NCBI RefSeq assembly: GCF_006516955.1
Contig: NZ_VHLG01000002.1
Coordinates: 1 to 64,000 of the forward strand
Direction of reading: 5' to 3'
Length of the DNA stretch: 64,000 nucleotides
Source: Martelella alba
Lineage (GTDB): Bacteria; Pseudomonadota; Alphaproteobacteria; Rhizobiales; Rhizobiaceae
Shown here: piece after piece, positions 25,370 through 35,959 of the stretch
Position numbering within the stretch: the first letter of the stretch is position 1
How the letters are laid out: the number at the start of each line of letters is the position of its first letter
Notes under the pieces: model-generated
Database searches by the model: none
Seen by the model: only the letters and a program-made list of their open reading frames with translations
Told to the model about the DNA's origin: nothing
Made by a program: the position numbers and the translations under genes

Positions 25370-26323
25370 TTACAGATTGCGGCCGATAGCCAGGAATTTT
25401 TCCCGGCGGTCATTGCGCAGTTCATCAGGCGACATGCCTTCCATCGCCGCAAGCGCCTCGGCGATCTGGTCGCCGGTGGCATCGATAACGGTCTCGGAAT
25501 GGCGATGGGCACCGCCAACCGGCTCGGGCACGATATTGTCGATAACACCAAGCGTCCGCAGATCCTGGGCGGTGATCTTCATATTGGTCGCAGCTTCCTT
25601 GGCCCGGGCGGCATCACGCCACAGGATAGAGGCGGCCCCTTCCGGGGAAATGACTGAATAGATCGAATGCTCAAGCATATAGACCCGGTTGCCGGCGGCA
25701 ATGGCAATGGCCCCGCCGGAGCCTCCTTCACCGATGATGACACAGGTCATCGGAACGCCGAGCGACAGGCATTTTGCCGTGGACTTGGCGATCGCCTCCG
25801 CCTGGCCGCGCTCTTCGGCGCCGATGCCGGGATAGGCGCCGGCCGTATCCACCAGCGAGATGACCGGCAGATTATAGCGGTCGGCGAGATCCATGATGCG
25901 GATCGCCTTGCGATAGCCCTCAGGCTTCGGCATGCCGAAATTATGCTTGATGCGGGTCTTGGTGTCGTGCCCCTTTTCCTGACCGATCACGGCAACCGGG
26001 CGACCGCGAAAACGTGCAAGCCCGGTCTGGATCGCGGCATCGTCACCAAAATTACGATCACCGGAAAGCGGCGTAAATTCAGTGAACAGACGCTTGGCAT
26101 AATCAATGAAGTGCGGCCGCTGCGGATGACGGGCAACCTGCGCCTTCTGCCAGGGAGTAAGCTTCGAGTAGATGTCGCTCATCGCCTCGGTGACACGCCC
26201 TTCCAGGCGCCGAACCTCATCGGCGGTATCGATGCTTTCGTCTTCCCCCGCGATCTTTTTCAGCTCAATGATCTTGGCTTCCAGATCGGAGATGGGTCGT
26301 TCGAAATCGAGATAGCTGTACAT
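25370..26323 (-). CDS. accA: Acetyl-CoA carboxylase carboxyltransferase subunit alpha
   Basis: 317 aa, normal length. N-terminal helical part (DFERPISDLEAKIIELKK) and ACCA domain with SGDRNFGDD, VIGQEKGHDT, FGMPKPEGYRKA, DTAGAYPGIGAEERGQAEAIA and GEGGSGGAIAI (oxyanion and CoA-binding loops). With AccD it moves carboxyl from biotin to acetyl-CoA, giving malonyl-CoA for fatty-acid synthesis. Followed by its own terminator and preceded by xerD on the same strand. Confidence 0.97.
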   Translation of the reverse strand: MYSYLDFERPISDLEAKIIELKKIAGEDESIDTADEVRRLEGRVTEAMSDIYSKLTPWQKAQVARHPQRPHFIDYAKRLFTEFTPLSGDRNFGDDAAIQTGLARFRGRPVAVIGQEKGHDTKTRIKHNFGMPKPEGYRKAIRIMDLADRYNLPVISLVDTAGAYPGIGAEERGQAEAIAKSTAKCLSLGVPMTCVIIGEGGSGGAIAIAAGNRVYMLEHSIYSVISPEGAASILWRDAARAKEAATNMKITAQDLRTLGVIDNIVPEPVGGAHRHSETVIDATGDQIAEALAAMEGMSPDELRNDRREKFLAIGRNL

Positions 26324-26400
26324 TCGTTTACGCTTTCTGCTGCTTCCCTAAGGCCGGCCGGGAGAGCATCCCTTACTCTCATTTACATACAGATTGCCGC

Positions 26401-27360
26401 TTAATCCCGTTTTTTTGCACTTTTTGCAAGGGGGTGATGAGTTTCCACAAGCTCGCGCAGCCTTTCCTCCAGCACATGGGTGTAGATCTGCGTGGTCGAA
26501 ATATCAGCATGACCAAGCAGTTCCTGCACCGCACGCAGGTCTGCGCCGTTCTGCAAAAGATGGCTGGCAAAAGCATGGCGAAGCACATGCGGCGATATGC
26601 TCGACACCTTCAGCCCGGCGCGGGCGGCCAGCCCTTTCAGTTCGCGCGCGAAAACCTGGCGCGAAAGATAACCTTCCTGGCCAGCTGAGGGAAACAGAAA
26701 TTCGCTTTCGGGCAGGTCGCCTCGGGCAATGGCGGCCTGAAGTGCTGCGCCATAGGCATCAAGCGCCGTGATTGCACGCTTAGACAAAGGCACCATGCGT
26801 TCCTTGTTGCCCTTGCCGCGAATGGTGAGAAACCGGCCCTTGCGCGTCAGCACCGAGGCTGGCAGCGTCACCAGTTCGCTCACCCGCATGCCGCTGGCAT
26901 AAAGCGTTTCCATCAGCGCAACCATACGCAGCCGCCCAAGCTTGTCGCCCGCCTCCCCTGCGGCAGCGGCTTCACTTTGCGCCTGATCGAGAAGCCGGTC
27001 GATATCCGCCACCGACATGGTTTTCGGCAGCGCCCGGCCCTTTTTCGGCGTGTCGATGATCCCCGTCGGATCGTCACCGCGCAGACCTTCGGCATAGAGA
27101 AAACGATAGAACTGACGAATGGCCGACAAGCGCCTTGCCTGTGATGTCGCGGCAAAGCCACGTCTTGCCATATCGGAAAGATAGGCCAGCACATCATCGG
27201 AGCTTGCCTTGTCCAGCACGACGCCGCGATCGGTCAAAAAGTCGCGCAGATCATCAAGATCGCGCTGATAGGCTTCCAGCGTGTTGACCGCCGCACCTCG
27301 CTCGGCACTCAGCATTTCGATGAAGGCTTCCACATGGGCGCCGGACAAATCTGCCGCCAT
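26401..27360 (-). CDS. xerD: Site-specific tyrosine recombinase XerD
   Basis: 319 aa. N-terminal SAM-like DNA-binding domain ([22 protein letters not shown]) and catalytic domain with Arg159 (GMRVSE), Lys in [19 protein letters not shown] (His258, Arg261), [15 protein letters not shown] (His284 and Tyr293 nucleophile). Length and the [10 protein letters not shown] box fit XerD better than XerC. It resolves chromosome dimers at dif with XerC and FtsK. Divergent from aroK. Confidence 0.93.
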   Translation of the reverse strand: MAADLSGAHVEAFIEMLSAERGAAVNTLEAYQRDLDDLRDFLTDRGVVLDKASSDDVLAYLSDMARRGFAATSQARRLSAIRQFYRFLYAEGLRGDDPTGIIDTPKKGRALPKTMSVADIDRLLDQAQSEAAAAGEAGDKLGRLRMVALMETLYASGMRVSELVTLPASVLTRKGRFLTIRGKGNKERMVPLSKRAITALDAYGAALQAAIARGDLPESEFLFPSAGQEGYLSRQVFARELKGLAARAGLKVSSISPHVLRHAFASHLLQNGADLRAVQELLGHADISTTQIYTHVLEERLRELVETHHPLAKSAKKRD

Positions 27361-27404
27361 TTACCCTTTTCCCGTGTCCAGATGGCAATATGTGCCGCAA
27401 TCCC

Positions 27405-27433
27405 TTGACGCTTACCGCGCATTTGCCGATAGG
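27405..27433 (+). promoter_or_regulatory. Candidate promoter of aroK-aroB
   Basis: TTGACG (27405-27410), 17-bp spacer, GATAGG (27428-27433), about 24 bp before the aroK start. The -35 box is good and the -10 box weak. Confidence 0.4.
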
Positions 27434-27456
27434 TGAGCCAAAAGAATGGGCGCGAG

Positions 27457-28053
27457 ATGAACGCAATACAAGAAACCGGACCTCTGAATCTTCGTCAGAA
27501 GGCGTTGCGCGGCCTTGCTGGGCGCAACTTGATTCTCGTCGGCCTCATGGGCGCCGGCAAATCCGCCATCGGCAAAATGGTCGCGGATACGCTCGCCATC
27601 CCCTATATCGATACCGATGCGGAGATTGAAAAGGCCGCCCGCATGTCGATATCCGAACTTTTCCAGAAATATGGTGAACCGGAATTCCGCGCCCTCGAAA
27701 CACGCGTCATCGAACGCATCCTGACGGAAGGCCCGGCGATCGTCTCGACCGGTGGCGGTGCCTTCATCAATCCCGTCAATCGCGAGATGATTGCCCGCTC
27801 GGGCCTGTCCATGTGGCTGAAGGCGGATCTGGAAACACTGTGGGACCGCGTCAGACGGCGCTCCACCCGTCCGCTGCTAAAAACCGAAAACCCGAAGGAA
27901 ACACTGCGCGCACTGATGGAAAGCCGCTACCCCATCTATGGGCTGGCCGAGGTCACGGTCATGTCACGCAATGTCCGCAAGGAAACGGTGATGCGAGACG
28001 TTTTGAAAGCACTCGCAGCACTCTATAACGAACAGTCGGAGACAAAATCGTGA
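27457..28053 (+). CDS. aroK: Shikimate kinase
   Basis: 198 aa from ATG at 27457; a GTG 24 bp upstream is possible. P-loop LVGLMGAGKSAIGK, DTDAEIE (Asp54 binds shikimate), EFRALE and STGGGAF (shikimate-binding residues) and the lid RRSTRPLL. It phosphorylates shikimate at O3 in the chorismate pathway. The final TGA overlaps the GTG of aroB, the classic aroKB pair. Confidence 0.95.
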   Translation: MNAIQETGPLNLRQKALRGLAGRNLILVGLMGAGKSAIGKMVADTLAIPYIDTDAEIEKAARMSISELFQKYGEPEFRALETRVIERILTEGPAIVSTGGGAFINPVNREMIARSGLSMWLKADLETLWDRVRRRSTRPLLKTENPKETLRALMESRYPIYGLAEVTVMSRNVRKETVMRDVLKALAALYNEQSETKS

Positions 28054-29186
28054 GTGACATGCTCGACGACAAGAAGATTGTGCGCGTTGAGCTTGGCACG
28101 CGCGGCTATGACATTCTGATCGGCACCGGCCTGATCGGAAATGCAGGCGGCGAGATCCTCGCGCGCCTGAAATGCCGCAAGGTGGCAATCATCACCGATG
28201 AAAATGTCGCGCCGCTCTATCTCGACCGGCTGAGCGAGAGCCTGCAGACTGACGGCATCGAAACCTTCTCGGTAACGCTGCCTGCCGGTGAGAAGACCAA
28301 GAGCTTCGACAATCTTCAGACCGTGGTCGACGAGGTGCTGGAAGCGCGGATCGAACGCGGCGATGCCGTGATCGCACTCGGCGGCGGCGTGATCGGCGAT
28401 CTGACCGGCTTTGCCGCCGGGATTGTCCGCCGCGGCGTCAATTTCATTCAGGTGCCGACCTCGCTGCTGGCCCAGGTCGATTCATCGGTTGGCGGCAAGA
28501 CCGGCATCAATGCCCGGCAAGGCAAAAACCTGATCGGTGTATTTCACCAGCCAGGCCTGGTCCTGGCCGATACCGGCGCGCTCGATACGCTGAGCGACCG
28601 GGAATTTGCCGCCGGCTATGCAGAAGTCGTCAAATATGGCCTGATCGACCGGCCCGATTTTTTCCACTGGCTGGAAAAGAATCGCAAGGGGATCTTTGCG
28701 GGCTCCGATGCCCGCGCAGAGGCGATCGCGGTCAGCTGCCGGGCAAAGGCGGACGTGGTTGCGGCCGACGAGCGCGAAAACGGCGCGCGGGCACTGCTCA
28801 ATCTCGGCCATACCTTTGGCCACGCACTGGAAAAGGCGACCAATTACGACAGCGCCCGGCTGGTTCACGGCGAGGGTGTTGCGATCGGCATGGTGCTGGC
28901 ACACGAATTTTCCGCCCGCATGAACCTCGCCAGCCCCGATGATGCAGGGCGGATTGCGAAACATTTGCGCGAAGCCGGCCTGCCGACGCGCATGAATGAT
29001 ATTGACGGCGAACTGCCGCCACCCGATATATTGATGCAGGCAATCGGACAGGACAAGAAGAACAAGGGCGGCAAACTGACCTTCATTCTCACGCGCGGCA
29101 TCGGCGAAGCTTTCATCGCAGACGATGTTCCGGCCTCTGAAGTTCTGGCATTTCTGACGGACAAGCATCCCAATGGTCATGGGTGA
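28050..29186 (+). CDS. aroB: 3-dehydroquinate synthase
   Basis: 378 aa from GTG at 28050, which overlaps the aroK stop. NAD and metal-binding motifs: ALGGGVIGDLTGFAAG, PTSLLAQVDSSVGGKTGIN, GYAEVVKYGLI, LNLGHTFGHALE (metal His) and HGEGVAIGM. Converts DAHP to 3-dehydroquinate, second step of the shikimate pathway. Overlaps the downstream CNNM gene by 14 bp, so the three form one operon. Confidence 0.96.
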   Translation: MSDMLDDKKIVRVELGTRGYDILIGTGLIGNAGGEILARLKCRKVAIITDENVAPLYLDRLSESLQTDGIETFSVTLPAGEKTKSFDNLQTVVDEVLEARIERGDAVIALGGGVIGDLTGFAAGIVRRGVNFIQVPTSLLAQVDSSVGGKTGINARQGKNLIGVFHQPGLVLADTGALDTLSDREFAAGYAEVVKYGLIDRPDFFHWLEKNRKGIFAGSDARAEAIAVSCRAKADVVAADERENGARALLNLGHTFGHALEKATNYDSARLVHGEGVAIGMVLAHEFSARMNLASPDDAGRIAKHLREAGLPTRMNDIDGELPPPDILMQAIGQDKKNKGGKLTFILTRGIGEAFIADDVPASEVLAFLTDKHPNGHG

Positions 29187-30483
29187 CATCACGCATTTTC
29201 TCGCCGAATACGGCACGACACTGGCGATTATTTTCGCGCTGATCGTGATATCGGCTTTCTTTTCCGGCTCCGAAACGGCGCTGACGGCCGTTTCAAGAGC
29301 GCGCATGTATTCGCTTGAGGAAAAGGGCGATCAGCACGCGGCAACCGTCAATCAGCTGACAACGCAACGCGACCGGCTGATCGGCGCCCTGCTGATCGGC
29401 AACAATCTGGTCAACATCCTCGCCTCCTCGCTGACAACGACATTGTTTCTCGGCATTTTCGGCGATTCGGGCGTAGCTTACGCAACCCTCATCATGACGG
29501 CGCTTCTGGTGGTCTTTGCTGAAGTACTGCCAAAAAGCTGGGCAATATCGGCAACCGACCGCTTCGCGCTCTTCGTCGCGCCGCTGGTGCGCATTGTCGT
29601 ACTGGTGGTTGGCCCGCTTTCAAGCGCGGTCAATTTCATCGTCCGCATGATCCTGGGCGCCTTTGGCGTCACGCTGTCGAAAAGCGGTTCGATGCTCTCG
29701 GCGCAGGATGAGCTGCGCGGCGCCGTTGACCTGCTGCACAAGGAAGGTTCGGTGATCAAGGCCGACCGCGACCGGCTTGGCGGCGTTCTGGACCTCGGTG
29801 AGCTGGAAGTCTCCGATGTGATGATCCACCGCACCGCCATGCGTGCGGTCAATGCCGAAGATCCGCCGGAGCTTGCCGTGCGCACCGTGCTGGAAAGCCC
29901 CTATACGCGCCTGCCCGTCTGGCGCGGCTCGATCGACAATATCATCGGCATGGTCCACTCCAAGGACCTTTCGCGCGCGTTGGCGGAGCCTGGCGCCACG
30001 CCCTTCAACATTGATATCGCCAAGGTCGCGCAGAAACCCTGGTTCGTGCCCGACAGCACCAATCTGAAAGATCAGCTGAACGCCTTTCTGCGCCGCAAGG
30101 TCCATATCGCCGTCGTGGTTGACGAATATGGCGAGGTGCAGGGCATCGTCACGCTGGAAGATATCCTCGAAGAAATCGTCGGTGACATTGCCGACGAGCA
30201 CGATCTGGAGATTTCCGGTGTGCAGCAGGAGGCAGACGGCTCGATCGTCGTCGATGGCACGGTTCCGATTCGCGACCTCAACCGGGCGCTCGAATGGAAC
30301 CTGCCGGACGAGGAAGCGACCACGATTGCCGGTCTAGTCATCCACGAAAGCCAGACAATTCCTGAAGAACGTCAGGCTTTCACCTTTTACGGCAAGCGTT
30401 TTATCGTTATGAAGCGGGAAAAGAACCGCATCACCAAGCTGAGAATCCGCCCCGTCGGCGACGAGACGGCCGCAACGCTTTGA
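29173..30483 (+). CDS. CNNM/CorC (HlyC/UPF0053) family divalent-cation transporter
   Basis: 436 aa. The N-terminal DUF21 membrane domain has about four helices (IISAFFSGSETALTAVS is the family hallmark). A pair of CBS domains follows (about 200-330; SDVMIHRTAMRAV, VDEYGEVQGIVTLEDILEEI) and then a CorC_HlyC C-terminal domain (DGTVPIRDLNRALEW). Family members export magnesium or cobalt, with the CBS pair sensing Mg-ATP. Overlaps aroB by 14 bp; this neighbour is common in Rhizobiaceae. Confidence 0.9.
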   Translation: MVMGDITHFLAEYGTTLAIIFALIVISAFFSGSETALTAVSRARMYSLEEKGDQHAATVNQLTTQRDRLIGALLIGNNLVNILASSLTTTLFLGIFGDSGVAYATLIMTALLVVFAEVLPKSWAISATDRFALFVAPLVRIVVLVVGPLSSAVNFIVRMILGAFGVTLSKSGSMLSAQDELRGAVDLLHKEGSVIKADRDRLGGVLDLGELEVSDVMIHRTAMRAVNAEDPPELAVRTVLESPYTRLPVWRGSIDNIIGMVHSKDLSRALAEPGATPFNIDIAKVAQKPWFVPDSTNLKDQLNAFLRRKVHIAVVVDEYGEVQGIVTLEDILEEIVGDIADEHDLEISGVQQEADGSIVVDGTVPIRDLNRALEWNLPDEEATTIAGLVIHESQTIPEERQAFTFYGKRFIVMKREKNRITKLRIRPVGDETAATL

Positions 30484-30489
30484 AACGAA

Positions 30490-30771
30490 CTACCAGCGTG
30501 TTGCCTCTCCGGGGGCAGCCGCTTCGATTGCCAGGGCATGCAGCCCTGCGGCAATTTCTTCTTGTAATGCCTCATTGACGGCACGATGCCGTGCAATGCG
30601 GCTCATCCCTTCAAAACGGGACGAAACGATCCGGACGCGCAAATGGGTGATCTCAGGTGCGTCTGGCTCATGAAAATGACCGGCATGTCTTTCGCTCTCA
30701 TCCACAAGGACGAGGCGCTCCGGGTTGAAGAGCCCCTGAAGTTTCTCTTCGATCGCGGTTTTTGCCGACAT
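30490..30771 (-). CDS. BolA family protein
   Basis: 93 aa from ATG at 30771 with GGAG six bases upstream. VLVDESERHAGHFHEPDAPEITHLRVRIVSSRFEG and SRIARHRAVNEALQEEI match the BolA fold with its helix-turn-helix-like SxxRHRxVxxxL segment. BolA proteins partner with monothiol glutaredoxins in iron-sulfur or iron sensing. Convergent to the CNNM gene (6 bp apart) and divergent from the J-domain gene. Confidence 0.92.
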   Translation of the reverse strand: MSAKTAIEEKLQGLFNPERLVLVDESERHAGHFHEPDAPEITHLRVRIVSSRFEGMSRIARHRAVNEALQEEIAAGLHALAIEAAAPGEATRW

Positions 30772-30892
30772 CATTTTCTCCATCGATTGAACATGCTTTG
30801 CGCGCCGCAAAGGATAACCGGTCACAAAGCCAGCAACAAACCCCTTTGTCAATTCTTGTTGTCGAAGGGACTGAGGGTCATAATCAGCCGCT

Positions 30893-31525
30893 ATGAATCT
30901 CGACTCCAAATATTTCGACCGCCTCCGTACGCGGCGCAAACGCCCGGCTCAAGCCAAGGCAGAAACCTCTGCGCCCATCTGCCAGTGGGACGGATGCGAC
31001 AAGCCGGCCAATCACCGCGCTCCCGTCGGCCGCAATGCCGAGGGGAAATTTTTCATGTTCTGCTTTGAGCATGTGAAGGAATACAATAAGGGCTACAATT
31101 ATTTTGAAGGCCTTTCCGACGGCGAAATCGCCCGCTACCAGAAGGAAGCGCTGACCGGCCACCGCCCGACCTGGACGGTTGGCGTGAATGGCGCCGCGCG
31201 CCAGACGCCACTGAACGGCTCCAAGCGCTCGGGCAGTGCCGCCTCCTTCAATAAAATGCGCGATCCCTTCGGCTTTGTTCATGACGGTGATGCCGCAGCC
31301 CCGCACGCTTCCAAGCCCGAACGCAAATTGAAGACGCTGGAAGCGAAAGCTTTCGACACGTTGGGCTTGACCGCATCGGCCACGGCGAGTGATATCAAGA
31401 AACAGTACAAGGTGCTTGTGAAGAAGCACCATCCGGACACGAATGGCGGCGATCGTGGTTCGGAAGAAAGATTTCGCGCCGTTATTCAGGCCTACCAATT
31501 GCTGAAGCAGGCCGGTTTCTGTTAG
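30893..31525 (+). CDS. J-domain (DnaJ-like) protein with N-terminal zinc-ribbon-like segment
   Basis: 210 aa. The N-terminal part has CQWDGCDKPANHRAP and FFMFCFEHVKEYNKGYNYF, a small Cys/His motif conserved in this rhizobial family. The C-terminal J domain (about 150-210) holds KKHHPDTNGGD with HPD, which stimulates DnaK ATPase. It sits beside bolA and ahead of cobST, a conserved rhizobial order; the client is unknown. Confidence 0.9.
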   Translation: MNLDSKYFDRLRTRRKRPAQAKAETSAPICQWDGCDKPANHRAPVGRNAEGKFFMFCFEHVKEYNKGYNYFEGLSDGEIARYQKEALTGHRPTWTVGVNGAARQTPLNGSKRSGSAASFNKMRDPFGFVHDGDAAAPHASKPERKLKTLEAKAFDTLGLTASATASDIKKQYKVLVKKHHPDTNGGDRGSEERFRAVIQAYQLLKQAGFC

Positions 31526-31589
31526 GCCAAGGGCTTAACTGCGGCAAGACTGAAGGCGACCCCCACGCTTGGGCCGCGACGGAGACATG

Positions 31590-32582
31590 ATGAGCAAGAT
31601 TGAACTGGATTATTCCAACGGACCGGACACGACCGTCTCGGTGCGCGAGACCTTTGGCATCGATATCGACCTTGAGGTTCCGGCCTACAGTGCCGACGAC
31701 CCCTATGTCCCCGATATTGACCCGGACTATCTCTTTGACCGCGACACCACGCTCGCCATTCTCGCTGGCTTTGCCCATAATCGCCGCGTCATGGTCTCCG
31801 GTTTCCACGGTACCGGCAAATCCACCCATATCGAACAGGTCGCTGCCCGGCTGAAATGGCCCTGCGTGCGCGTCAACCTCGACAGCCATGTCAGCCGTAT
31901 CGATCTCGTCGGCAAGGATGCCATCGTCGTCAAGGATGGTCTGCAGATCACCGAATTCAAGGACGGCATTCTGCCCTGGGCCTATCAGCACAATGTCGCA
32001 CTCGTCTTCGACGAATATGATGCCGGCCGCCCGGATGTCATGTTCGTGATCCAGCGCGTGCTGGAATCCTCCGGCCGCCTGACCCTGCTCGATCAGAGCC
32101 GCGTCATCAGCCCCCACCCGGCCTTCCGTCTGTTTGCAACGGCCAACACCGTCGGCCTCGGCGATACGACCGGCCTCTACCACGGCACGCAGCAGATCAA
32201 CCAGGCACAGATGGACCGCTGGTCGATCGTCACGACGCTGAACTATCTGCCGCATCAGGAAGAGGTGAACATCATCCTCGCCAAGGTGAAGAGCTTCAAC
32301 GCCACGGAGGAAGGCCGCGAGGCCGTTTCCAACATGGTCCGCGTTGCCGACATGACCCGCTCGTCCTTCATGAATGGTGATCTTTCGACCGTCATGAGCC
32401 CGCGTACGGTGATCAACTGGGCGGAAAATGCCGAGATCTTCAACGATATCGGCTTTGCCTTCCGCGTCACCTTCCTCAACAAATGCGACGAGTTGGAGCG
32501 CACCCTGGTGGCTGAACATTACCAGCGCGCCTTCGGCACTGAACTGAAGGAAAGCGCCGCCAACGTCGTCATGAGCGCCTGA
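31590..32582 (+). CDS. cobS: Cobaltochelatase subunit CobS
   Basis: 330 aa from ATG at 31590 ([10 protein letters not shown]), GGAG upstream. AAA+ ATPase with Walker [10 protein letters not shown] (71-79), Walker B ALVFDEYD, sensor FATANT and an arginine-finger region near [10 protein letters not shown]. With CobT it forms the ATPase ring that drives CobN to insert cobalt into hydrogenobyrinic acid a,c-diamide in aerobic cobalamin synthesis. CobN is not in the window. The 64-bp gap upstream is too short for a cobalamin riboswitch. Confidence 0.96.
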   Translation: MSKIELDYSNGPDTTVSVRETFGIDIDLEVPAYSADDPYVPDIDPDYLFDRDTTLAILAGFAHNRRVMVSGFHGTGKSTHIEQVAARLKWPCVRVNLDSHVSRIDLVGKDAIVVKDGLQITEFKDGILPWAYQHNVALVFDEYDAGRPDVMFVIQRVLESSGRLTLLDQSRVISPHPAFRLFATANTVGLGDTTGLYHGTQQINQAQMDRWSIVTTLNYLPHQEEVNIILAKVKSFNATEEGREAVSNMVRVADMTRSSFMNGDLSTVMSPRTVINWAENAEIFNDIGFAFRVTFLNKCDELERTLVAEHYQRAFGTELKESAANVVMSA

Positions 32583-32592
32583 GGTAAAACCC

Positions 32593-34488
32593 ATGGCCGG
32601 ACGCGGCGATAATCACAAGACCAATCCGTATGCGCCGGTGGACCTTGAGCCGTTGCACCGCTCGATCTCCGGCTGCGTGCGCGCGGTTTCCGGCGATCAG
32701 GAAACCGAGGTCGTGTTCTCGCACGACCGGCCCGGCATGACCGGCAACCAGATCCGGCTGCCGGAATTCTCCAAGAAGCCGACATTGCAGGAGCTTGCGG
32801 TGATCCGCGGGCTCGGCGATTCCATGGCACTGCGCTCGTCCTGCCACAACCCGGTCACCCATGCGCAGATGTCGCCGGGCGGCCCGGATGCCCAGGCGAT
32901 CTTCGACGCGGTCGAACAGGCGCGCGTGGAATCGATCGGCGCCAGACGCATGCCCGGCATGGCGAAAAACCTGTCCGCCATGCATGCCGAAAAATATGAC
33001 AAGGCAAATTTTGCCGCCATTGACCAGCGCGATGACGCTCCGGTGAGCGAGGCGATCGCCATGCTGGTGCGCGAGAAGCTGTCCGGTGAAAAGCCGCCGG
33101 AATCGGCCGGCACTGTGCTCGACCTCTGGCGCGATTTCATCGAACAGAAGGCCGGCGTTGACCTCAACCGCCTCGGTGACGCGATTGAGGACCAGCACGC
33201 CTTTGCCCGCGTCGTCCGCTCGATGCTGTCCTCCATGGATCTGGCTGAGGACTATACCGAAGAGGATCTGGACACCGACGACAACGCCGAAGAAATGTCG
33301 GAGGAAGACCAGCCGCGCTCCGATCGCCAGAACGATGAGAATGTCGAGGAAGATGCCGGACAGGATTCCAGTCCCGCCGAAGAAAGCGAAAGCGCCGACG
33401 AGGAGATGGATCAGGGCGAGCTCGACGGCGCGGAAGTGGCCGATACCGATCTCGATGACGATGCCGATCCCGATTCGGAAGTGGCGGGCGAAACCAGGCG
33501 CCCCAACACGCCCTTTGACGAGCTGAACGAGAAACTCGACTACCGGGTCTTCACCGGAGAGTTCGACGAGGAAGTCACGGCCGAGGAGCTCTGCGATCAG
33601 GAAGAGCTGACACGCCTGCGCGCCTATCTCGACAAGCAGCTCGCCCATCTTCAGGGCGCGGTCGGACGTCTTGCCAACCGGATGCAGCGCCGGCTGATGG
33701 CGAAACAGAACCGCTCCTGGGATTTCGATCTCGAAGAAGGCTATCTCGACAGCGCCAGGCTCACCCGCATGATCATCGATCCGATGCAGGCGCTCTCCTT
33801 CAAGATGGAGCGCGACACCCAGTTTCGCGATACCGTCGTCTCTCTGCTGATCGACAATTCCGGCTCCATGCGCGGCCGCCCGATCACGGTTGCCGCCACA
33901 TGCGGCGATATCCTCGCCCGCACGCTGGAGCGCTGCGGCGTCAAGGTCGAGATCCTCGGTTTCACCACCAAGGCCTGGAAGGGCGGACAATCGCGCGAGA
34001 AATGGCTGGAAGACGGCAAGCCCGCCGCGCCCGGACGCCTCAATGATCTGCGCCACATCATCTACAAGTCCGCTGACCAGCCCTATCGCCGGTCGCGCAC
34101 CAATCTCGGCCTGATGATGCGTGAAGGCCTTCTGAAGGAAAATATCGACGGCGAAGCGCTGATCTGGGCGCATGACCGGCTGATGGGACGCCCCGAACAG
34201 CGCCGCATCCTGATGATGATTTCCGACGGTGCGCCAGTGGATGATTCAACGCTTTCGGTCAATCCGGGCAACTTCCTGGAAAAGCACCTGCGTGCCGTGA
34301 TCGAGGAAATCGAGACCCGTTCGCCGGTCGAACTGCTTGCCATCGGCATCGGCCATGACGTGACGCGCTATTATCGCCGCGCCGTGACCATTGTCGATGC
34401 TGACGAGTTGGCCGGTGCCATGACCGAGCAGCTGGCTGCCCTGTTTGAGGAACAGCAGGCACAGAACCGCGGACGACGCGGGCATTGA
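32593..34488 (+). CDS. cobT: Cobaltochelatase subunit CobT
   Basis: 631 aa, normal length. CobT N-terminal domain, a very acidic linker at about 215-300 (runs of Asp/Glu, e.g. [17 protein letters not shown]), then a C-terminal von Willebrand A domain with MIDAS motif DNSGSMRG at about 421-428. CobT is the non-ATPase partner of CobS. Begins 10 bp after cobS. The acidic linker resembles that of magnesium chelatase BchD. Confidence 0.96.
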   Translation: MAGRGDNHKTNPYAPVDLEPLHRSISGCVRAVSGDQETEVVFSHDRPGMTGNQIRLPEFSKKPTLQELAVIRGLGDSMALRSSCHNPVTHAQMSPGGPDAQAIFDAVEQARVESIGARRMPGMAKNLSAMHAEKYDKANFAAIDQRDDAPVSEAIAMLVREKLSGEKPPESAGTVLDLWRDFIEQKAGVDLNRLGDAIEDQHAFARVVRSMLSSMDLAEDYTEEDLDTDDNAEEMSEEDQPRSDRQNDENVEEDAGQDSSPAEESESADEEMDQGELDGAEVADTDLDDDADPDSEVAGETRRPNTPFDELNEKLDYRVFTGEFDEEVTAEELCDQEELTRLRAYLDKQLAHLQGAVGRLANRMQRRLMAKQNRSWDFDLEEGYLDSARLTRMIIDPMQALSFKMERDTQFRDTVVSLLIDNSGSMRGRPITVAATCGDILARTLERCGVKVEILGFTTKAWKGGQSREKWLEDGKPAAPGRLNDLRHIIYKSADQPYRRSRTNLGLMMREGLLKENIDGEALIWAHDRLMGRPEQRRILMMISDGAPVDDSTLSVNPGNFLEKHLRAVIEEIETRSPVELLAIGIGHDVTRYYRRAVTIVDADELAGAMTEQLAALFEEQQAQNRGRRGH

Positions 34489-35456
34489 TCGCCCGCTTCC
34501 TCCTTTGCCTTGGCTTTGCCGTCGCGGTTGCCGCCGCGCCGGCCATTTCCGGCCCGGTTCCGGTCGCAGCAACGCCCATTCCGCATTTCGCCCTTGAGGG
34601 CAGCGAAACCCAGTTTGGCCGTCTGACCTATCTTGGCGGGCTGAAACTCGCCTCGCCGAACGCCGCGTTCCAGTCGCTCTCGGCCATCCGTTTTCGGCCC
34701 GATGGCCAGCATTTCATCGCCGTCGCCGATAATGGTACCTGGATCGAAGGCGCCATCACCCGTTCAGCCGACGGCCGACTGTCCGGTGTCCGCGATGTGA
34801 CCATCAGCCCGATGAAAAACCGCAATGGCGTGCATGCCGGCAAATCGGCAATGGATTCGGAAAGCCTCGCCATCGATGGCGACCAGCTGCTCGTCGGCTT
34901 TGAAGGCCAGCACCGGATCGACCGTTATCCGCTGAAGGGCTTTGAGACCGCCACGGCAAAGCCCGGGCCGGATTTCCTCATCCCCCGCAATGAACTGCGC
35001 CGCAATGGCAGTTTCGAAGCGCTTGCCGCTGACGGCAAGGGCCGGGTCATCACCGTCACCGAGCAAAGTGTTGATGCCGATGGACATCTGTTCGCGGCGA
35101 TCGTTGAAGGCCCGGACAAGGGGATTTTCAAAGTGGTGAAGACCAACGGCTTCGACGTGACCGACGCCGTTTTCCTGCCCGGCGGCGATGTGCTGCTGCT
35201 GGAGCGCCGCTTCTCGCTTCTGGCGGGCGTCGGCATGCGCATCCGCCGCATATCCGGCGCATCGATCAAGCCCGGTGCACTGGTTGACGGCCCGGTCATC
35301 ATGCAGGCCTCGGGCCGCGAGACCCATATCGACAATATGGAAGGCATGGATCTGATCCGCCGCCCCGACGGCTCACTGAGCCTGATCCTCGTCTCCGACG
35401 ACAACGCCTCCCCGTTTCAGTCAACGCTGATGCTGGAATTCGCTCTGGAACGCTGA
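34485..35456 (+). CDS. Exported esterase-like/phytase-like beta-propeller protein
   Basis: 323 aa from TTG at 34485 overlapping the cobT stop (TTGA). Signal peptide [18 protein letters not shown]. The rest matches the 'esterase-like activity of phytase' domain (PF13449 type): [59 protein letters not shown]. Probably a periplasmic propeller with phosphatase or esterase activity; substrate unknown. Coupled translation with cobT is a positional habit in rhizobia and does not prove a role in cobalamin. Confidence 0.8.
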   Translation: MIARFLLCLGFAVAVAAAPAISGPVPVAATPIPHFALEGSETQFGRLTYLGGLKLASPNAAFQSLSAIRFRPDGQHFIAVADNGTWIEGAITRSADGRLSGVRDVTISPMKNRNGVHAGKSAMDSESLAIDGDQLLVGFEGQHRIDRYPLKGFETATAKPGPDFLIPRNELRRNGSFEALAADGKGRVITVTEQSVDADGHLFAAIVEGPDKGIFKVVKTNGFDVTDAVFLPGGDVLLLERRFSLLAGVGMRIRRISGASIKPGALVDGPVIMQASGRETHIDNMEGMDLIRRPDGSLSLILVSDDNASPFQSTLMLEFALER

Positions 35457-35492
35457 GGGCGTTCGGTATCTGCCGAGCGCATTTTCAACGCG

Positions 35493-35837
35493 TCAGAAGC
35501 TGTTCATCTGTTGCCACCGCCACCAGTCGGTCGTGGAGAGCCAGACGCGAAATGCGCCGTAAAGTCCGGATGGAAATGAAAAATCTCCGAGAAGCAGCAA
35601 TGAAAGAAGATTGAGGACGATCGTGGTAAGCATCAACGCCTTGTAATCGTCCAGGCATTTGAAATTGAGCCACACCATCAAAACGGCCAGCGCAATATAG
35701 TGTGGCAAACCGTGGAAGCCGGGCTTGAAAACCCCTAGATAGACGACGCGCGGAACGACCATATTGATGGCGAGCCAGATATTGAACACACGCCAGAACT
35801 CACTGGCATGCATGATCCTGAAGAAAACGGACTTCAT
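35493..35837 (-). CDS. Small membrane protein, copy 1 of a tandem pair
   Basis: 114 aa, three or four hydrophobic helices. Not recognised. The first 29 residues (MKSVFFRIMHASEFWRVFNI and onward) are the same as those of the next gene apart from one Leu/Val change, while the remaining 80 residues only share a pattern (helix, charged KCLDDYKALM-type loop, helix, FSFPSGL). GGGGGAATGA precedes the ATG. The C-terminus is rich in Trp (DWWRWQQ). AT-richer than neighbours. Confidence 0.65.
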   Translation of the reverse strand: MKSVFFRIMHASEFWRVFNIWLAINMVVPRVVYLGVFKPGFHGLPHYIALAVLMVWLNFKCLDDYKALMLTTIVLNLLSLLLLGDFSFPSGLYGAFRVWLSTTDWWRWQQMNSF

Positions 35838-35903
35838 TCATTCCCCCGGCAAGCGCAACCACACGCAATCCTATCGAAGAACCAACCAAAAACAACCTTT
35901 AGG
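35750..35903. repeat. 154-bp direct repeat, copy 1 (5' end and promoter of small membrane gene)
   Basis: Matches 36193-36346 without gaps. The first 107 bp, covering the N-terminal codons and ribosome site, differ at only 2 positions. The following 47 bp, the upstream region, differ at about a dozen but keep ACAACCTTTAGG at the end. Confidence 0.85.
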
Positions 35904-35959
35904 ATACATATTCGGCTGCAAACCTATCCAGACCGCGAGTTGCCCACCGCGCTCTCTGA

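Noticed and set aside
31526-31589. Cobalamin riboswitch ahead of cobS
   Set aside because: Only 64 bp separate the J-domain gene from cobS, far too short for the roughly 200-nt aptamer, and no B12 box is seen.
32569-34173. 534-codon open frame antisense to cobT
   Set aside because: cobT has clear CobT and VWA features over the whole span; the antisense frame is a shadow rich in Gly/Arg/Val.
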